Origin: Chitinophaga silvisoli
Lineage (GTDB): Bacteria; Bacteroidota; Bacteroidia; Chitinophagales; Chitinophagaceae
Length of the DNA: 64,000 nt
NCBI RefSeq assembly: GCF_003412465.1
Contig: NZ_QTJV01000001.1
Span: 558,001 to 622,000, forward strand
Direction: 5' to 3'
The notes beneath the pieces are model-generated. The model did no database searches, was not told where the DNA came from, and saw nothing but the letters and a program-made list of their open reading frames with translations. Below, piece by piece: positions 1-8,112 of the stretch; within the stretch, counting starts at the first letter, position 1; every line of letters begins with the position of its first letter. The position numbers were made by a program, and so were the translations under genes.

Positions 1-468
1 GCCTATTACACAAAATACAACGATACCCAAAGTCAATACGCCAGTCTCCAGGACAACCAGGCCAGTTTCGCCTCAGAAAAGGATTCCCTTTCGGCACAAT
101 TGCGCCATGCCCAGGAAGAACTGACCATGATGAAAGATCCTGCCTTTAAATGGATTAAAATGTTGGGTACGCCCAAACACCAGGGCATCGTAGCGACCAT
201 TTGCTGGGATCCGCAGTCAAAAGCCACCTATATACTCGCACAAAAACTTCCGGAACCACCACCAGATATGCAATACCAGCTCTGGGCCATCGTAAATGGC
301 AAATGTATAGATGCAGGGGTGTTCGCTACAGGTGAACCCGCTAAGGCTATGCAGAAAGTCAAAGATGTGACCACAGCACAGGCATTTGCTGTTACCCTCG
401 AAAAGAAAGGTGGTAGCCCAAGCCCTACACTAGACCAGATGTTCGTAGCAGGCAAAGTGGCTGGATGA
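1..468 (+). CDS. Anti-sigma factor, C-terminal part (cut by window edge)
   Basis: The reading frame is open from the first base, so the start and the N-terminal cytoplasmic part lie outside the window. What remains is a coiled-coil-like stretch (about residues 5-45 of the visible part) followed by an RskA-type C-terminal domain containing QYQLWAIVNGK and VTLEKKGGSP. In this family the C-terminal domain lies in the periplasm and the missing N-terminal part binds an ECF sigma factor. It is clearly paralogous to the complete anti-sigma factor at 1240-2070: both keep the QYQLWAIVNGK and TLEKKGGSP blocks and end in AGK. A sigma factor partner probably lies just upstream of the window. Confidence 0.8.
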   Translation, partial: AYYTKYNDTQSQYASLQDNQASFASEKDSLSAQLRHAQEELTMMKDPAFKWIKMLGTPKHQGIVATICWDPQSKATYILAQKLPEPPPDMQYQLWAIVNGKCIDAGVFATGEPAKAMQKVKDVTTAQAFAVTLEKKGGSPSPTLDQMFVAGKVAG

Positions 469-684
469 TTCTAAAAAGTCTCTTACGCTCTCATTTTCAA
501 TTATTCCGCAATAATTGCTATATTTCCTTTATTATTGCATTCCCTTTAACCATTAATTATTAATTGTATTTATTTGTAATCACATTCAGCTGTACCGGAA
601 CACGGGTACTTTTTCTGTAGCGTTTACGGCTATGATGTGGGAGCACTCGTGAAAAGTAATTTTTAACATAATTCTTTATTTGTT

Positions 685-1236
685 TTGGAATCCGCGTTCA
701 CATATACGGAATCTGAGCTGATCCAGGGCTTAAAGGCTAAAGACCAAAAGGTATTTAGCTACCTGTATGACCGTTATTCTCCGGCATTGTACGGTGTTGC
801 GCTGAAAGTGCTCAACGACGAAAGCAATGCGAGTGATTGTCTGCAGGAAGTATTCATGAAAATCTGGCGAAACATTGACCGTTACGACGAAAGTAAGGGT
901 CGTTTGTTTACCTGGATGTTGAATATTACCCGAAATACAGCCATCGACACACTTCGTTCTAAGGCACATAAAATGGATCAGAAAATCCAGGACATCGGAG
1001 ATGACGTACATTTATATACAGGCAATTTAGCTGTACACCCTTCCGTTGACCATCTCGGACTCTCCAAGGTTCTGGAAAAACTGACAAAAGAACAACGTAT
1101 CATCATTGACCTTGCATACTATAAAGGTTGCACCCAGGAAGAAATTTCCAGAGTGCTGGAAATCCCTTTGGGTACTGTCAAGACAAGGATGAGAAACGCA
1201 ATCATTCAATTAAGAAATCTGTTAAAATTAGTTTAA
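685..1236 (+). CDS. ECF RNA polymerase sigma factor (sigma-70 family, SigK/RpoE-like)
   Basis: This 183-residue protein has sigma region 2 at about residues 25-95 (DRYSPALYGVALKVL, then LQEVFMKIWRNIDRYD and FTWMLNITRNTAID) and region 4 at about 130-180 (LTKEQRIIIDLAYYKG, then the helix-turn-helix TQEEISRVLEIPLGTVKTR). It would direct RNA polymerase to a stress or envelope regulon. The best start is TTG at 685, because the next in-frame ATG, near 856, would remove much of region 2. The stop is 3 nt before the GTG of the anti-sigma gene, so the two are co-transcribed. The linker with LAVHPSVDH before region 4 is short. The regulon is unknown. Confidence 0.9.
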   Translation: MESAFTYTESELIQGLKAKDQKVFSYLYDRYSPALYGVALKVLNDESNASDCLQEVFMKIWRNIDRYDESKGRLFTWMLNITRNTAIDTLRSKAHKMDQKIQDIGDDVHLYTGNLAVHPSVDHLGLSKVLEKLTKEQRIIIDLAYYKGCTQEEISRVLEIPLGTVKTRMRNAIIQLRNLLKLV

Positions 1237-1239
1237 GAA

Positions 1240-2070
1240 GTGAGTGCAACAAGTTACATATCTTCTGGGTTAATTGAAGCCTATGTAAGCGGGCTGGCTT
1301 CCTCCAGCGAAAGGGAGGAACTGGAGCTTGCCATGGCACAATATCCGGAGGTTGCTGCAGAATACCAAAGCTGCCAGCAGGATATGGAGCAATACATAAT
1401 TTATCAATCTGTCACACCTCCTGCCACTTTAAAAGAAAGATTATTTACGCAGCTCGATACTGAGGAAACTGCACGTGCCAACGGTACTTACGTCGATGAA
1501 GATGCTATACCTGAAACGCCCGTACGTAAAGTTCTCGTCAGCAGCGCATGGCGCTGGATAGCTGCAGCAGCAATACTTTTACTGATAGGAAGTGTACTGT
1601 TGAATTATAACCAGTATACAAAATACAACGGTTTGCAACAGCGGTTCGAAGCCATGGCTGCGTCCAATTCTTCTATCGCCTCGGAGACCAATGTATACCG
1701 TACAAAACTGGAACAGGCAGAACAAAATCTGCACATTGTACAGGACCCTTCCATGAAAACGGTAAAGATGCCGGGTACTAAAACATTCCCGACGGCGCTT
1801 GCCACCGTATACTGGAACCAGACTTCCAAAGAAGTCTTCGTCATGGTTAATAATCTTCCTCAACCAACTTCCGATAAGCAATACCAGCTGTGGGCCATTG
1901 TAAATGGTAAACCCGTAGACATGGGTGTTTTTGAAACAGGCACCGATGCGAATCTGATGCAGAAAATGAAATCTGTCGACAACGCAGAGATGTTTGCCGT
2001 TACTTTGGAGAAAAAAGGCGGTAGCCCGGAACCAACTTTAGATCAGATGTACGTAGCCGGTAAGATATAA
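1240..2070 (+). CDS. RskA-type transmembrane anti-sigma factor
   Basis: This 276-residue protein starts with GTG 3 nt after the sigma gene. Residues 1-100 are the cytoplasmic anti-sigma part (IEAYVSGLASSSEREELE resembles the start of Bacteroidota anti-sigma domains). One membrane helix follows at about 107-125 (WRWIAAAAILLLIGSVLL), then a coiled-coil-like stretch, and an RskA C-terminal domain from about residue 170 (YQLWAIVNGKPVDMGVF, FAVTLEKKGGSPEP). It should hold the 685-1236 sigma factor inactive at the membrane until a periplasmic signal releases it. The C-terminal half closely matches the partial gene at 1-468, which indicates a tandem duplication. Confidence 0.9.
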   Translation: MSATSYISSGLIEAYVSGLASSSEREELELAMAQYPEVAAEYQSCQQDMEQYIIYQSVTPPATLKERLFTQLDTEETARANGTYVDEDAIPETPVRKVLVSSAWRWIAAAAILLLIGSVLLNYNQYTKYNGLQQRFEAMAASNSSIASETNVYRTKLEQAEQNLHIVQDPSMKTVKMPGTKTFPTALATVYWNQTSKEVFVMVNNLPQPTSDKQYQLWAIVNGKPVDMGVFETGTDANLMQKMKSVDNAEMFAVTLEKKGGSPEPTLDQMYVAGKI

Positions 2071-2096
2071 TCCCACGGTATTTCGTAATTTGCAGC

Positions 2097-3023
2097 ATGC
2101 GATTATTGTTGTTATTCACTGTTGCTTTCTTTATCAGTAACATTTCACGAGCCCAGGATACGGCCAACTATAGAGGTATGACTGTCAACCTTGATGAAGT
2201 CGTCGTTCAGGCCAAACGGGTCGGCTTTGATGTCAATAGCTTTATCAAAAGGGTAGAAACAGATACTACCTTCTACAGGGCTTTCCGGAACCTCCATCTT
2301 TTAGGTTATTCGGCAGACAACGATATCCGCATTTATGGCAAAAAAGGAAAGGTGGATGCCTTCCTGAAAAGCCAGACCCTGCAAACCATGCAGGGAACCT
2401 GCCGGACCATGAAAGTACTCCATGAAGAAACAGGTGGCGATTTCTATACCTCCAAAGGCGATTACAGGTACTACACCGCTGAACTGTATGCAAACTTCTT
2501 CTTTACCAAAGGAACAGTTTGTGCCAAAGCCAACGGGGAATCCATAGAACCGTCCAAAGGCAACCTGGCCAAACACAAAGCCCAGCTCAAACAACTTATC
2601 TTTAATCCCGGCCAACCTATCAAAGGGGTACCTATTGTAGGTGGGAAAGTAGCGATCTTCGACCCTGAAGTGATGCGCCTTTATGACTTCTCCATTACTT
2701 CTGAAGATTTCAATGGTGTACCTTGCTGGGTCTTTTCTGCTTTTGCAAAAAAGAACCTCGGGTATTTTGATAAGAATGATATCGTAATCAATGAACTGGT
2801 AACCTACTTCACGAAAGAAAACTTCGATATCGTAAACCGCAAATATTCACTCTCTTATAAGACAATGGTATTTGATTTCAATGTAAAGATGAATGTGCAG
2901 CTGGTGAAGAAACAGGACCTGCTGACACCGGTCCTGGTAACCTACGAAGGTACATGGGATGTGCCTTTTAAAAAGAGGGAAACGGCGATCTTTATAGCGA
3001 AGTTCCACGAGTTTACAAGATAA
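2097..3023 (+). CDS. Secreted protein of unknown function
   Basis: The 308-residue product begins with a signal peptide (about residues 1-19, a hydrophobic run ending SRAQD). Then comes VNLDEVVVQAKR, which resembles the short segment that follows carboxypeptidase-like repeats in Bacteroidota outer-membrane proteins. The rest looks beta-rich with no catalytic motif I recognise; two cysteines (TVCAKAN, VPCWVF) could form a disulfide. It follows the anti-sigma gene by 26 nt and ends at the 3051 hairpin, so it may be the last gene of the sigma operon and a target or sensor of it. I cannot assign a function. Confidence 0.75.
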   Translation: MRLLLLFTVAFFISNISRAQDTANYRGMTVNLDEVVVQAKRVGFDVNSFIKRVETDTTFYRAFRNLHLLGYSADNDIRIYGKKGKVDAFLKSQTLQTMQGTCRTMKVLHEETGGDFYTSKGDYRYYTAELYANFFFTKGTVCAKANGESIEPSKGNLAKHKAQLKQLIFNPGQPIKGVPIVGGKVAIFDPEVMRLYDFSITSEDFNGVPCWVFSAFAKKNLGYFDKNDIVINELVTYFTKENFDIVNRKYSLSYKTMVFDFNVKMNVQLVKKQDLLTPVLVTYEGTWDVPFKKRETAIFIAKFHEFTR

Positions 3024-3050
3024 ATGATCTGGCATACACCTGCTTATACA

Positions 3051-3082
3051 AAAAAGCCCCGTTCCACAGAACGGGGCTTTTC
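3051..3082. terminator. Bidirectional intrinsic terminator between convergent genes
   Basis: A perfect stem AAGCCCCGTTC/GAACGGGGCTT with a short loop is flanked by an A run on the left and T residues on the right. It lies between the convergent genes ending at 3023 and 3107 and can serve both. Confidence 0.85.
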
Positions 3083-3106
3083 TATTGAAAGAATAAAATC
3101 GACTGC

Positions 3107-4768
3107 TTAATGTATCACTGTAATCGCTCCTGTTTTCCTCACATGCTCTCCTGACTTCTGCACCGTATATTCCATCACATACACATAAGTTCCTACTGGT
3201 ACCCTGGTGCCGTTCTTTGAGCCTGTCCAGCCTATATCAGGATCCGTTGTATAGTAAATCTGTGCCCCCCAGCGGTCGTACACACTGATCGAGAAGCTCT
3301 GAAGCGGACATTTATATTTCGGCCGGAACAGGTCATTGTTCCCATCTCCGTTCGGACTAAAGCCACTCGGCAACCATACCTGGCAATCGCAATCCTTAAA
3401 GCCAACTTCGACCGAATCAATAGCCGTGCCGCAGGTATTTTGTGCTACCACGGCATAGATGCCCGCTGTGTTGACCTTGAAAACGGCTACCGTACTGCTG
3501 TCCTGCCATTTATAATTATTGCCCGCACCTTTGGGATACAGGGTATACACCTCGCCACTACACAATACAGTATCTCTGCCCAGGCTTACACGCAGTGTAT
3601 CTTCAATCTGCACATGCACAGTATCGCTGCTTACACAGCGGCCTATCTGTGCACGCACATAATAGAACCCGGTTTTGGTCACATAATAGGTGGCCTGCTT
3701 ACTGGTATCCTGCCAGCGGTAGGTACCGGTTCCAAAATCGGCGGTGAGTACCAGTTTTTCACCTTTACAGATGATAGTATCATTACCCAGGTTTACATTG
3801 CGGAGGGCATTGTAACGCACCCGGATGCTATCAATTACATTACAGGTATTGTTGATCGTAGCATAGCACCAGAGGTCTGCCGGACGGCTTGCGGAGACGG
3901 TAGGGGTAGTCGCCCCTGTACTCCACAGGTAAGCAGTGGCACCGCTGGTACTGCCATCGATGATCACCGTTTCGTCAGGACAAAGTAAAGTATCCGGACC
4001 CAGTGAGTATGGATGCTCAGTGCCACCGAATGCAATGCGGATACTGTCTATAAAAGTACCGCAACCCTTGGCATTTGCATTTACAATATAAGTGAAGGCG
4101 GCACGGGCGGTATCGCTGTGTACAATGATGTCAGGAGTCGTTTCGCCCGTATTCCAGGAGAAGGTACAGTTCTGGGCAGTTGCATCCAGCTGCAGGGTTT
4201 CACCCAGGCAAAGGATCACGTCATTGCCCAGTTCTATTTCCGGCTCGGGCGTGTAAAACACGTTCATGGAGTCGGGTACCAGGCAGCCGTTGATCTTTAC
4301 CTTGTAGGTCTGCATAGTATCTACCACGATACTCTGACCGGTAGAACTATCCTGCCACAGGTAGGAGGCACCGGCTACATACGGAGCAGTCAGGGTGATG
4401 GTACTCCCTTCGCAGAGGGTAGAGTCGGTAGGCCCAAAGTCGTAAGGTACGGGGGCCACCACTGTAATGGTATTGGTAGAAATGTCTTCCACACCACTCC
4501 GGTAAGCTACCAGGGTGATGGTATAATCGCCAAGGGTATTGTAAAGATGCACCCCGTTGATGGCTTTGGAAGAGTCATATTTGCCGGATGCCGGATCACC
4601 ATAGTACCACTTGACGGAGTCAATACCGTCACGGTCAGCAGTAGCGATAATAAAACGAATGCTATCGTTCTGGCAGGTGCTGTTATAGGTAAAGGGCGTA
4701 GACGCCTGCGCGGTGGTTGAACCGAGTAAAACGAGCAAAACCACTGGAATTAGGTATAGGTTTCTCAT
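3107..4768 (-). CDS. Secreted multi-Ig-like protein with type B gliding/T9SS C-terminal domain
   Basis: The 553-residue product has a signal peptide (residues 1-22, ending TTAQA), a PKD-like domain (about 25-105, with DSVKWYYGDPASG), then about five Ig-like repeats of about 80 residues. Each repeat carries a variant of LGxDTxLCxGExxxL and a YxWQDS- or WSTG-type strand. The C-terminal 90 residues (from WLPSGFSPNGDGNNDLF to GTYVYVMEYTV) form the type B sorting or gliding-motility C-terminal domain. Such proteins are exported by the type IX system and held at or released from the surface, often as adhesins. The gene stands alone, with its promoter region at 4769-4900. Confidence 0.88.
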   Translation of the reverse strand: MRNLYLIPVVLLVLLGSTTAQASTPFTYNSTCQNDSIRFIIATADRDGIDSVKWYYGDPASGKYDSSKAINGVHLYNTLGDYTITLVAYRSGVEDISTNTITVVAPVPYDFGPTDSTLCEGSTITLTAPYVAGASYLWQDSSTGQSIVVDTMQTYKVKINGCLVPDSMNVFYTPEPEIELGNDVILCLGETLQLDATAQNCTFSWNTGETTPDIIVHSDTARAAFTYIVNANAKGCGTFIDSIRIAFGGTEHPYSLGPDTLLCPDETVIIDGSTSGATAYLWSTGATTPTVSASRPADLWCYATINNTCNVIDSIRVRYNALRNVNLGNDTIICKGEKLVLTADFGTGTYRWQDTSKQATYYVTKTGFYYVRAQIGRCVSSDTVHVQIEDTLRVSLGRDTVLCSGEVYTLYPKGAGNNYKWQDSSTVAVFKVNTAGIYAVVAQNTCGTAIDSVEVGFKDCDCQVWLPSGFSPNGDGNNDLFRPKYKCPLQSFSISVYDRWGAQIYYTTDPDIGWTGSKNGTRVPVGTYVYVMEYTVQKSGEHVRKTGAITVIH

Positions 4769-4904
4769 GCTTGGGACATGGGTAAGGCATAAAATTAAAA
4801 GAAATTCATGATATATGGTATTTTTTTAATGGAAACGTAAAAACTTCAGATCCTTAACATCGGGTTAGCAAACCTACCATATCATTATCCTATTTTTACT
4901 TTCG

Positions 4905-4966
4905 AGAGAGAAGTTAAGCAGCGTCCCATGCTGCTCAGGCATCCCGCTATGCGGGATGCCTTTTTA
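4905..4966 (+). ncRNA. Possible small RNA ending in a strong terminator hairpin
   Basis: Between two leftward genes there is a rightward intrinsic terminator: stem AGGCATCCCGC (4937-4947), loop TAT, GCGGGATGCCT (4951-4961), then T residues. A second small stem, AGCAGC/GCTGCT around 4918-4936, precedes it. The T run is on the + strand although no + strand gene lies upstream. TACTTTCG at 4897-4904 is one base from the TAnnTTTG -7 box, but I find no good -33 box. A short transcript of about 60 nt is the simplest explanation. It could instead be a half-effective terminator for rluD. Confidence 0.3.
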
Positions 4967-4972
4967 AAACAG

Positions 4973-6040
4973 CTAATCTTCCAGCGGTCTTGCAGAGATA
5001 TACCTTCTCCACTTTTCTAACACCGCATTAAAATCTTCCGGCATTGGACTTTCAAAATGGACTGGCTTGCGGGTACGAGGGTGAATGAAGCCCAGCGTCT
5101 GCGCGTGAAGGGCATGCCTTGGCATCAGTTCAAAGCAGTTATCCACAAATTGCTTGTATTTATTGAAGACGGTGCCTTTCAGGATGCGGTCGCCGCCATA
5201 AGTATCGTCATTGAACAGGGAATGCCCGATATGCTGCATATGCACCCTGATCTGGTGGGTACGACCTGTTTCCAGGCGGCACTCAATGAGAGTCACATAG
5301 TTAAAGCGCTCCAGCACCTTGTAATGGGTAATGGCATCTTTACCATATTCTCCTTCAGGGTAAGCATCCATGATTTTTCTAAAGCGTTGATGGCGACCCA
5401 CATGTGCTTCCACGGTTCCTTCATCTTCTTCAAAATCTCCCCATACCAGGGCGATATACCTTCTCTGTACGGTATGATCAAAGAATTGTTTGGCGAGGTC
5501 GTTCATCGCCTTTTCTGACTTGGCAATGACGAGGAGGCCGCTGGTGTTTTTATCGATACGGTGTACCAGGCCAAAACGGGGTATTTCCGGTTCAGTCACC
5601 TCGGTAGTCTGCCCACCCAGGTACCAGGCCAGCCCGTTTACAAGGGTACCGGTATAGTTGCCACAACCCGGATGTACGACCATCCCTGGTTGCTTATTGA
5701 TGATCATGATGTCTTCATCCTCAAATACGATGTTCAGGTCCATTTGTTCCGGGATCACATCTGTATTCTCAGGATTTTTGGTTGTCATCACCACGATTTT
5801 ATCGCCGGCTTTGACTTTATAGTTGGACTTAACAGGTTTGTCATTGACGATCACCCAACCTGATTCGCAGGCCTGTTGAATCTTGTTTCGGGTAGCACCT
5901 TCCACCCGGTTCATCAGGAACTTATCGATACGGAGAGGCTCTTGTCCCTTATCGGCAACAATATTCACACGCTCATACAGCTCTTCACTGCCTTCGCCGC
6001 TTTCCAGCTCATCATCCAGTTCAATTGGATCTTCAGTCAT
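4973..6040 (-). CDS. rluD: Ribosomal large-subunit pseudouridine synthase, RluA/RluD family
   Basis: The 355-residue protein has an acidic N-terminus, an S4 RNA-binding domain at about residues 36-85 (LRIDKFLMNRVEGATR, WVIVNDKPVKSNYKVKAGD) and the pseudouridine synthase domain from about 100. RFGLVHRIDKNTSG carries the catalytic aspartate of the HRLDxxTSG motif, and GRTHQIRVHMQHIGHSL is the second conserved block. It isomerises uridines in 23S rRNA. Its length and S4 domain fit RluD better than RluA; which uridines it modifies cannot be read from the sequence. The start ATG opens into a 416-nt gap shared with lipB. Confidence 0.9.
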   Translation of the reverse strand: MTEDPIELDDELESGEGSEELYERVNIVADKGQEPLRIDKFLMNRVEGATRNKIQQACESGWVIVNDKPVKSNYKVKAGDKIVVMTTKNPENTDVIPEQMDLNIVFEDEDIMIINKQPGMVVHPGCGNYTGTLVNGLAWYLGGQTTEVTEPEIPRFGLVHRIDKNTSGLLVIAKSEKAMNDLAKQFFDHTVQRRYIALVWGDFEEDEGTVEAHVGRHQRFRKIMDAYPEGEYGKDAITHYKVLERFNYVTLIECRLETGRTHQIRVHMQHIGHSLFNDDTYGGDRILKGTVFNKYKQFVDNCFELMPRHALHAQTLGFIHPRTRKPVHFESPMPEDFNAVLEKWRRYISARPLED

Positions 6041-6160
6041 TTATTTCAAAAATTTATGCAAAGGTATGTCATTTTGGCCGCTTTTAGGGGCTGGCTCCTA
6101 CATGGATATATTGCAGTCTTATAGATTACAGGGATATGAACTGGAGGTAAACCGGGAATG

Positions 6161-6242
6161 TCCCGCAGATATCCCGCCTCTTTTAGAATGCGGGTTATAG
6201 GCGGAATATATGCGGGTTATCTGCGGGATATCTGCGGGATAT
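6161..6242. repeat. Inverted and tandem 11-bp GC-rich repeats in the rluD-lipB gap
   Basis: The 416-nt gap between rluD and lipB (6041-6456) holds no convincing gene. Its centre has a perfect 17-bp inverted repeat: TCCCGCAGATATCCCGC at 6161-6177 and its complement at 6223-6239. On the right side the unit (A/C)TGCGGG(T/A)TAT recurs three times in a row with an 11-bp period (6210, 6221, 6232), and a further ATGCGGGTTAT lies at 6188. The sequence could fold into a long hairpin or be a phased protein-binding array. Confidence 0.75.
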
Positions 6243-6441
6243 CTCCCTTTTCCAGGCGAATTGTCTTAGTACAGAAAAACCTTACAGTTGACGTATTGTA
6301 TGCAGAATTAGCTTTACAGGTTGGAGCTTGGTTCAGCGAGCGCTTTACAGGTGTAAATTACACAAAGGAGAGACCTTTAGGGGCCTAGTCCTAATATAGG
6401 TTTACACTATGGTTCGTGGAAGAAGGCAACAAACATTTCAG

Positions 6442-6449
6442 TAACTTTG
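6442..6449 (+). promoter_or_regulatory. -7 promoter box of lipB
   Basis: TAACTTTG is an exact match to the Bacteroidota TAnnTTTG box. It ends only 7 nt before the ATG, so transcription would start at or just before the start codon and the mRNA would have almost no leader. No clear -33 box is seen. Confidence 0.5.
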
Positions 6450-6456
6450 TATAGTT

Positions 6457-7167
6457 ATGACCAACAGAACTATTCGGATCCAGGACCTGGGCGTGATTGA
6501 GTATCAACCAGCCTGGGATTACCAGGAGCAATTGCTACAGGAGAACGTAAGGATTAAGCAGGCAAAAGGCAGGGGAGAGATTCCTGCTGATGGCGAAGTA
6601 ACAACGAATCATCTTCTCTTTTGTGAACATCCCCCTGTATACACCCTCGGTAAGAGCGGGCATATGGAAAACCTGCTGCTCAGCGAAGCGCAGCTGGCAG
6701 ACAAGGGTATTACCTTCGTGCCCACCAACAGGGGAGGCGATATCACCTACCACGGTCCGGGGCAGGTAGTGGGTTACCCGATTCTGGATCTTGAACATTT
6801 TTTCACCGATATAGGCAAGTACCTCCGCTTACTGGAAGAAGTGGTGATCCGCACGCTGGCGGACTATGGAATCAAAGGAGACCGTTCTCCGGGCGAGACC
6901 GGCGTATGGCTGGATCCTGAGGATCCTAAAAAGGCCCGCAAGATCTGTGCAATGGGTGTGCGATGCAGTCGCTGGATCACCATGCATGGTTTTGCACTGA
7001 ATGTGAATACCGATCTGAATTACTTCGGTAATATCATACCCTGTGGAATTGTGGATAAGAAAGTAGCGGCCATGCAGGAAGAGTTGGGCCGGGAAATACC
7101 CCTGGCGGAAGTGAAGGAGAAACTACTGAAACATTTTGCCGAAGTCTTTGAGGCTGAAATGCTTTAG
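6457..7167 (+). CDS. lipB: Octanoyl-[acyl-carrier-protein]:protein N-octanoyltransferase (lipoyl synthesis)
   Basis: The 236-residue enzyme moves an octanoyl group from ACP to the lipoyl domains of 2-oxoacid dehydrogenases and GcvH, the first step of lipoate synthesis. The signature RGGDITYHGPGQVVGYPI is at about residues 92-109, KICAMGVRCSRWITMHGFAL follows, and IIPCGI holds the likely acyl-carrying cysteine (Cys196). Length is normal for the family. lipA is not nearby. The gene stands alone and ends at a strong terminator. The 44752-47622 glycine decarboxylase acts together with the lipoylated H protein that LipB serves. Confidence 0.95.
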   Translation: MTNRTIRIQDLGVIEYQPAWDYQEQLLQENVRIKQAKGRGEIPADGEVTTNHLLFCEHPPVYTLGKSGHMENLLLSEAQLADKGITFVPTNRGGDITYHGPGQVVGYPILDLEHFFTDIGKYLRLLEEVVIRTLADYGIKGDRSPGETGVWLDPEDPKKARKICAMGVRCSRWITMHGFALNVNTDLNYFGNIIPCGIVDKKVAAMQEELGREIPLAEVKEKLLKHFAEVFEAEML

Positions 7168-7190
7168 TTATCATAAATTACTATAAATAA

Positions 7191-7216
7191 AAAGGAGCGC
7201 TTTAAGCGCTCCTTTT
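7191..7216. terminator. Bidirectional terminator between lipB and the secreted protein gene
   Basis: The hairpin AAAGGAGCGC-TTTAA-GCGCTCCTTT is followed by a T run and preceded by A residues, and it lies between converging genes. Confidence 0.9.
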
Positions 7217-8005
7217 TTAATTTCTATAACTAAGTGGAATAAACACATTCCACTTTTCCAGCACTTTCCCGTCTTCAAGAATTTCGAAATTGAACCAACC
7301 GGCATGGAGGAAGATGGCTTTTTCCAGGATAAGGAAAGGCTCTTTTACCTCTTTGATGTCGAACAGGAAGGTTCCATCCGGTTCATAAAACTTCACAAAA
7401 TATTTCTTATTCGGTGCGTCAGGCAGTTTGATATTCACATTGCCATCTGCAGTGGTGTAAATGTAATTGGAAGGATGCCATACGATCTTCTCCTCTTTTG
7501 GTGCTTCTTTTTCCTTCTCTTTTTCAGTGGCTTTACCCCCTACCGGCGGTGGTGCGGTGGTCGTAGCTACGCCGGCTGCTTTTGCGGCTGCAATAGCGGC
7601 TTTTACATCGGCAGCTGTCAGTTTCTCCCTGTCATTGATAGTGGAGTCCGGTACAGCCAATACTACTTTGGTAAAGAAATAACGGCCATTGTTGAATATG
7701 ATACACATACGATAGTAGTTAGAGCCTGGCAAAGGCTTCCCATCATCGTACGAACACCTGATATCCCCGGGATTGCTGATATAACCAATGGTATTAAAGT
7801 TCAGGACACTGTCCAGCGAGCGCTGAACGCCGATCGATTTTACATCTCTGAAACCCGATATGAATTCAAGACGGATCTTTCCTGTCTGTATCAGGGCAGA
7901 AAACTCCGGAAATACCGGAGGATTTTTTTGTTGAGCCTGTACTGAAAATACTAATGCGGATAGTGCTACTACTGTGACAATAAAAATTCGCGACAACTGC
8001 TTCAT
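7217..8005 (-). CDS. Secreted protein of unknown function with low-complexity linker
   Basis: The 262-residue product has a signal peptide (residues 1-24, ending VQAQQ). A beta-rich domain (about 30-120) is joined by an Ala-rich and then Lys/Glu-rich linker (about 135-170, including KEKEKEAPKEEK) to a C-terminal beta-sandwich-like region (NVNIKLPDAPNKKYFVKFYE onward). That last region resembles the small C-terminal domains of Bacteroidota surface proteins, but I cannot name the family. No catalytic residues are visible. The gene lies 107 nt downstream of the ACC deaminase-like gene and could be read from the same transcript. Confidence 0.7.
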   Translation of the reverse strand: MKQLSRIFIVTVVALSALVFSVQAQQKNPPVFPEFSALIQTGKIRLEFISGFRDVKSIGVQRSLDSVLNFNTIGYISNPGDIRCSYDDGKPLPGSNYYRMCIIFNNGRYFFTKVVLAVPDSTINDREKLTAADVKAAIAAAKAAGVATTTAPPPVGGKATEKEKEKEAPKEEKIVWHPSNYIYTTADGNVNIKLPDAPNKKYFVKFYEPDGTFLFDIKEVKEPFLILEKAIFLHAGWFNFEILEDGKVLEKWNVFIPLSYRN

Positions 8006-8112
8006 AAATTCCTGATTCCTAAAACTACAATTAGCATCAAATATAGTAAACGCCTTTTTAAATATTCGTTAATATAGTAATATACCGGGCAGAAGGAGAA
8101 AGATATTTTTCT

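Noticed and set aside
3440..4720. Long + strand frames opposite the surface protein gene
   Set aside because: They are antisense to a clear five-repeat Ig-like protein with signal peptide and sorting domain, and translate its repetitive codons.
6158..6388. A 76-residue reading frame in the rluD-lipB gap
   Set aside because: Its first third translates the GC-rich repeats; no family resemblance or good start context is seen.
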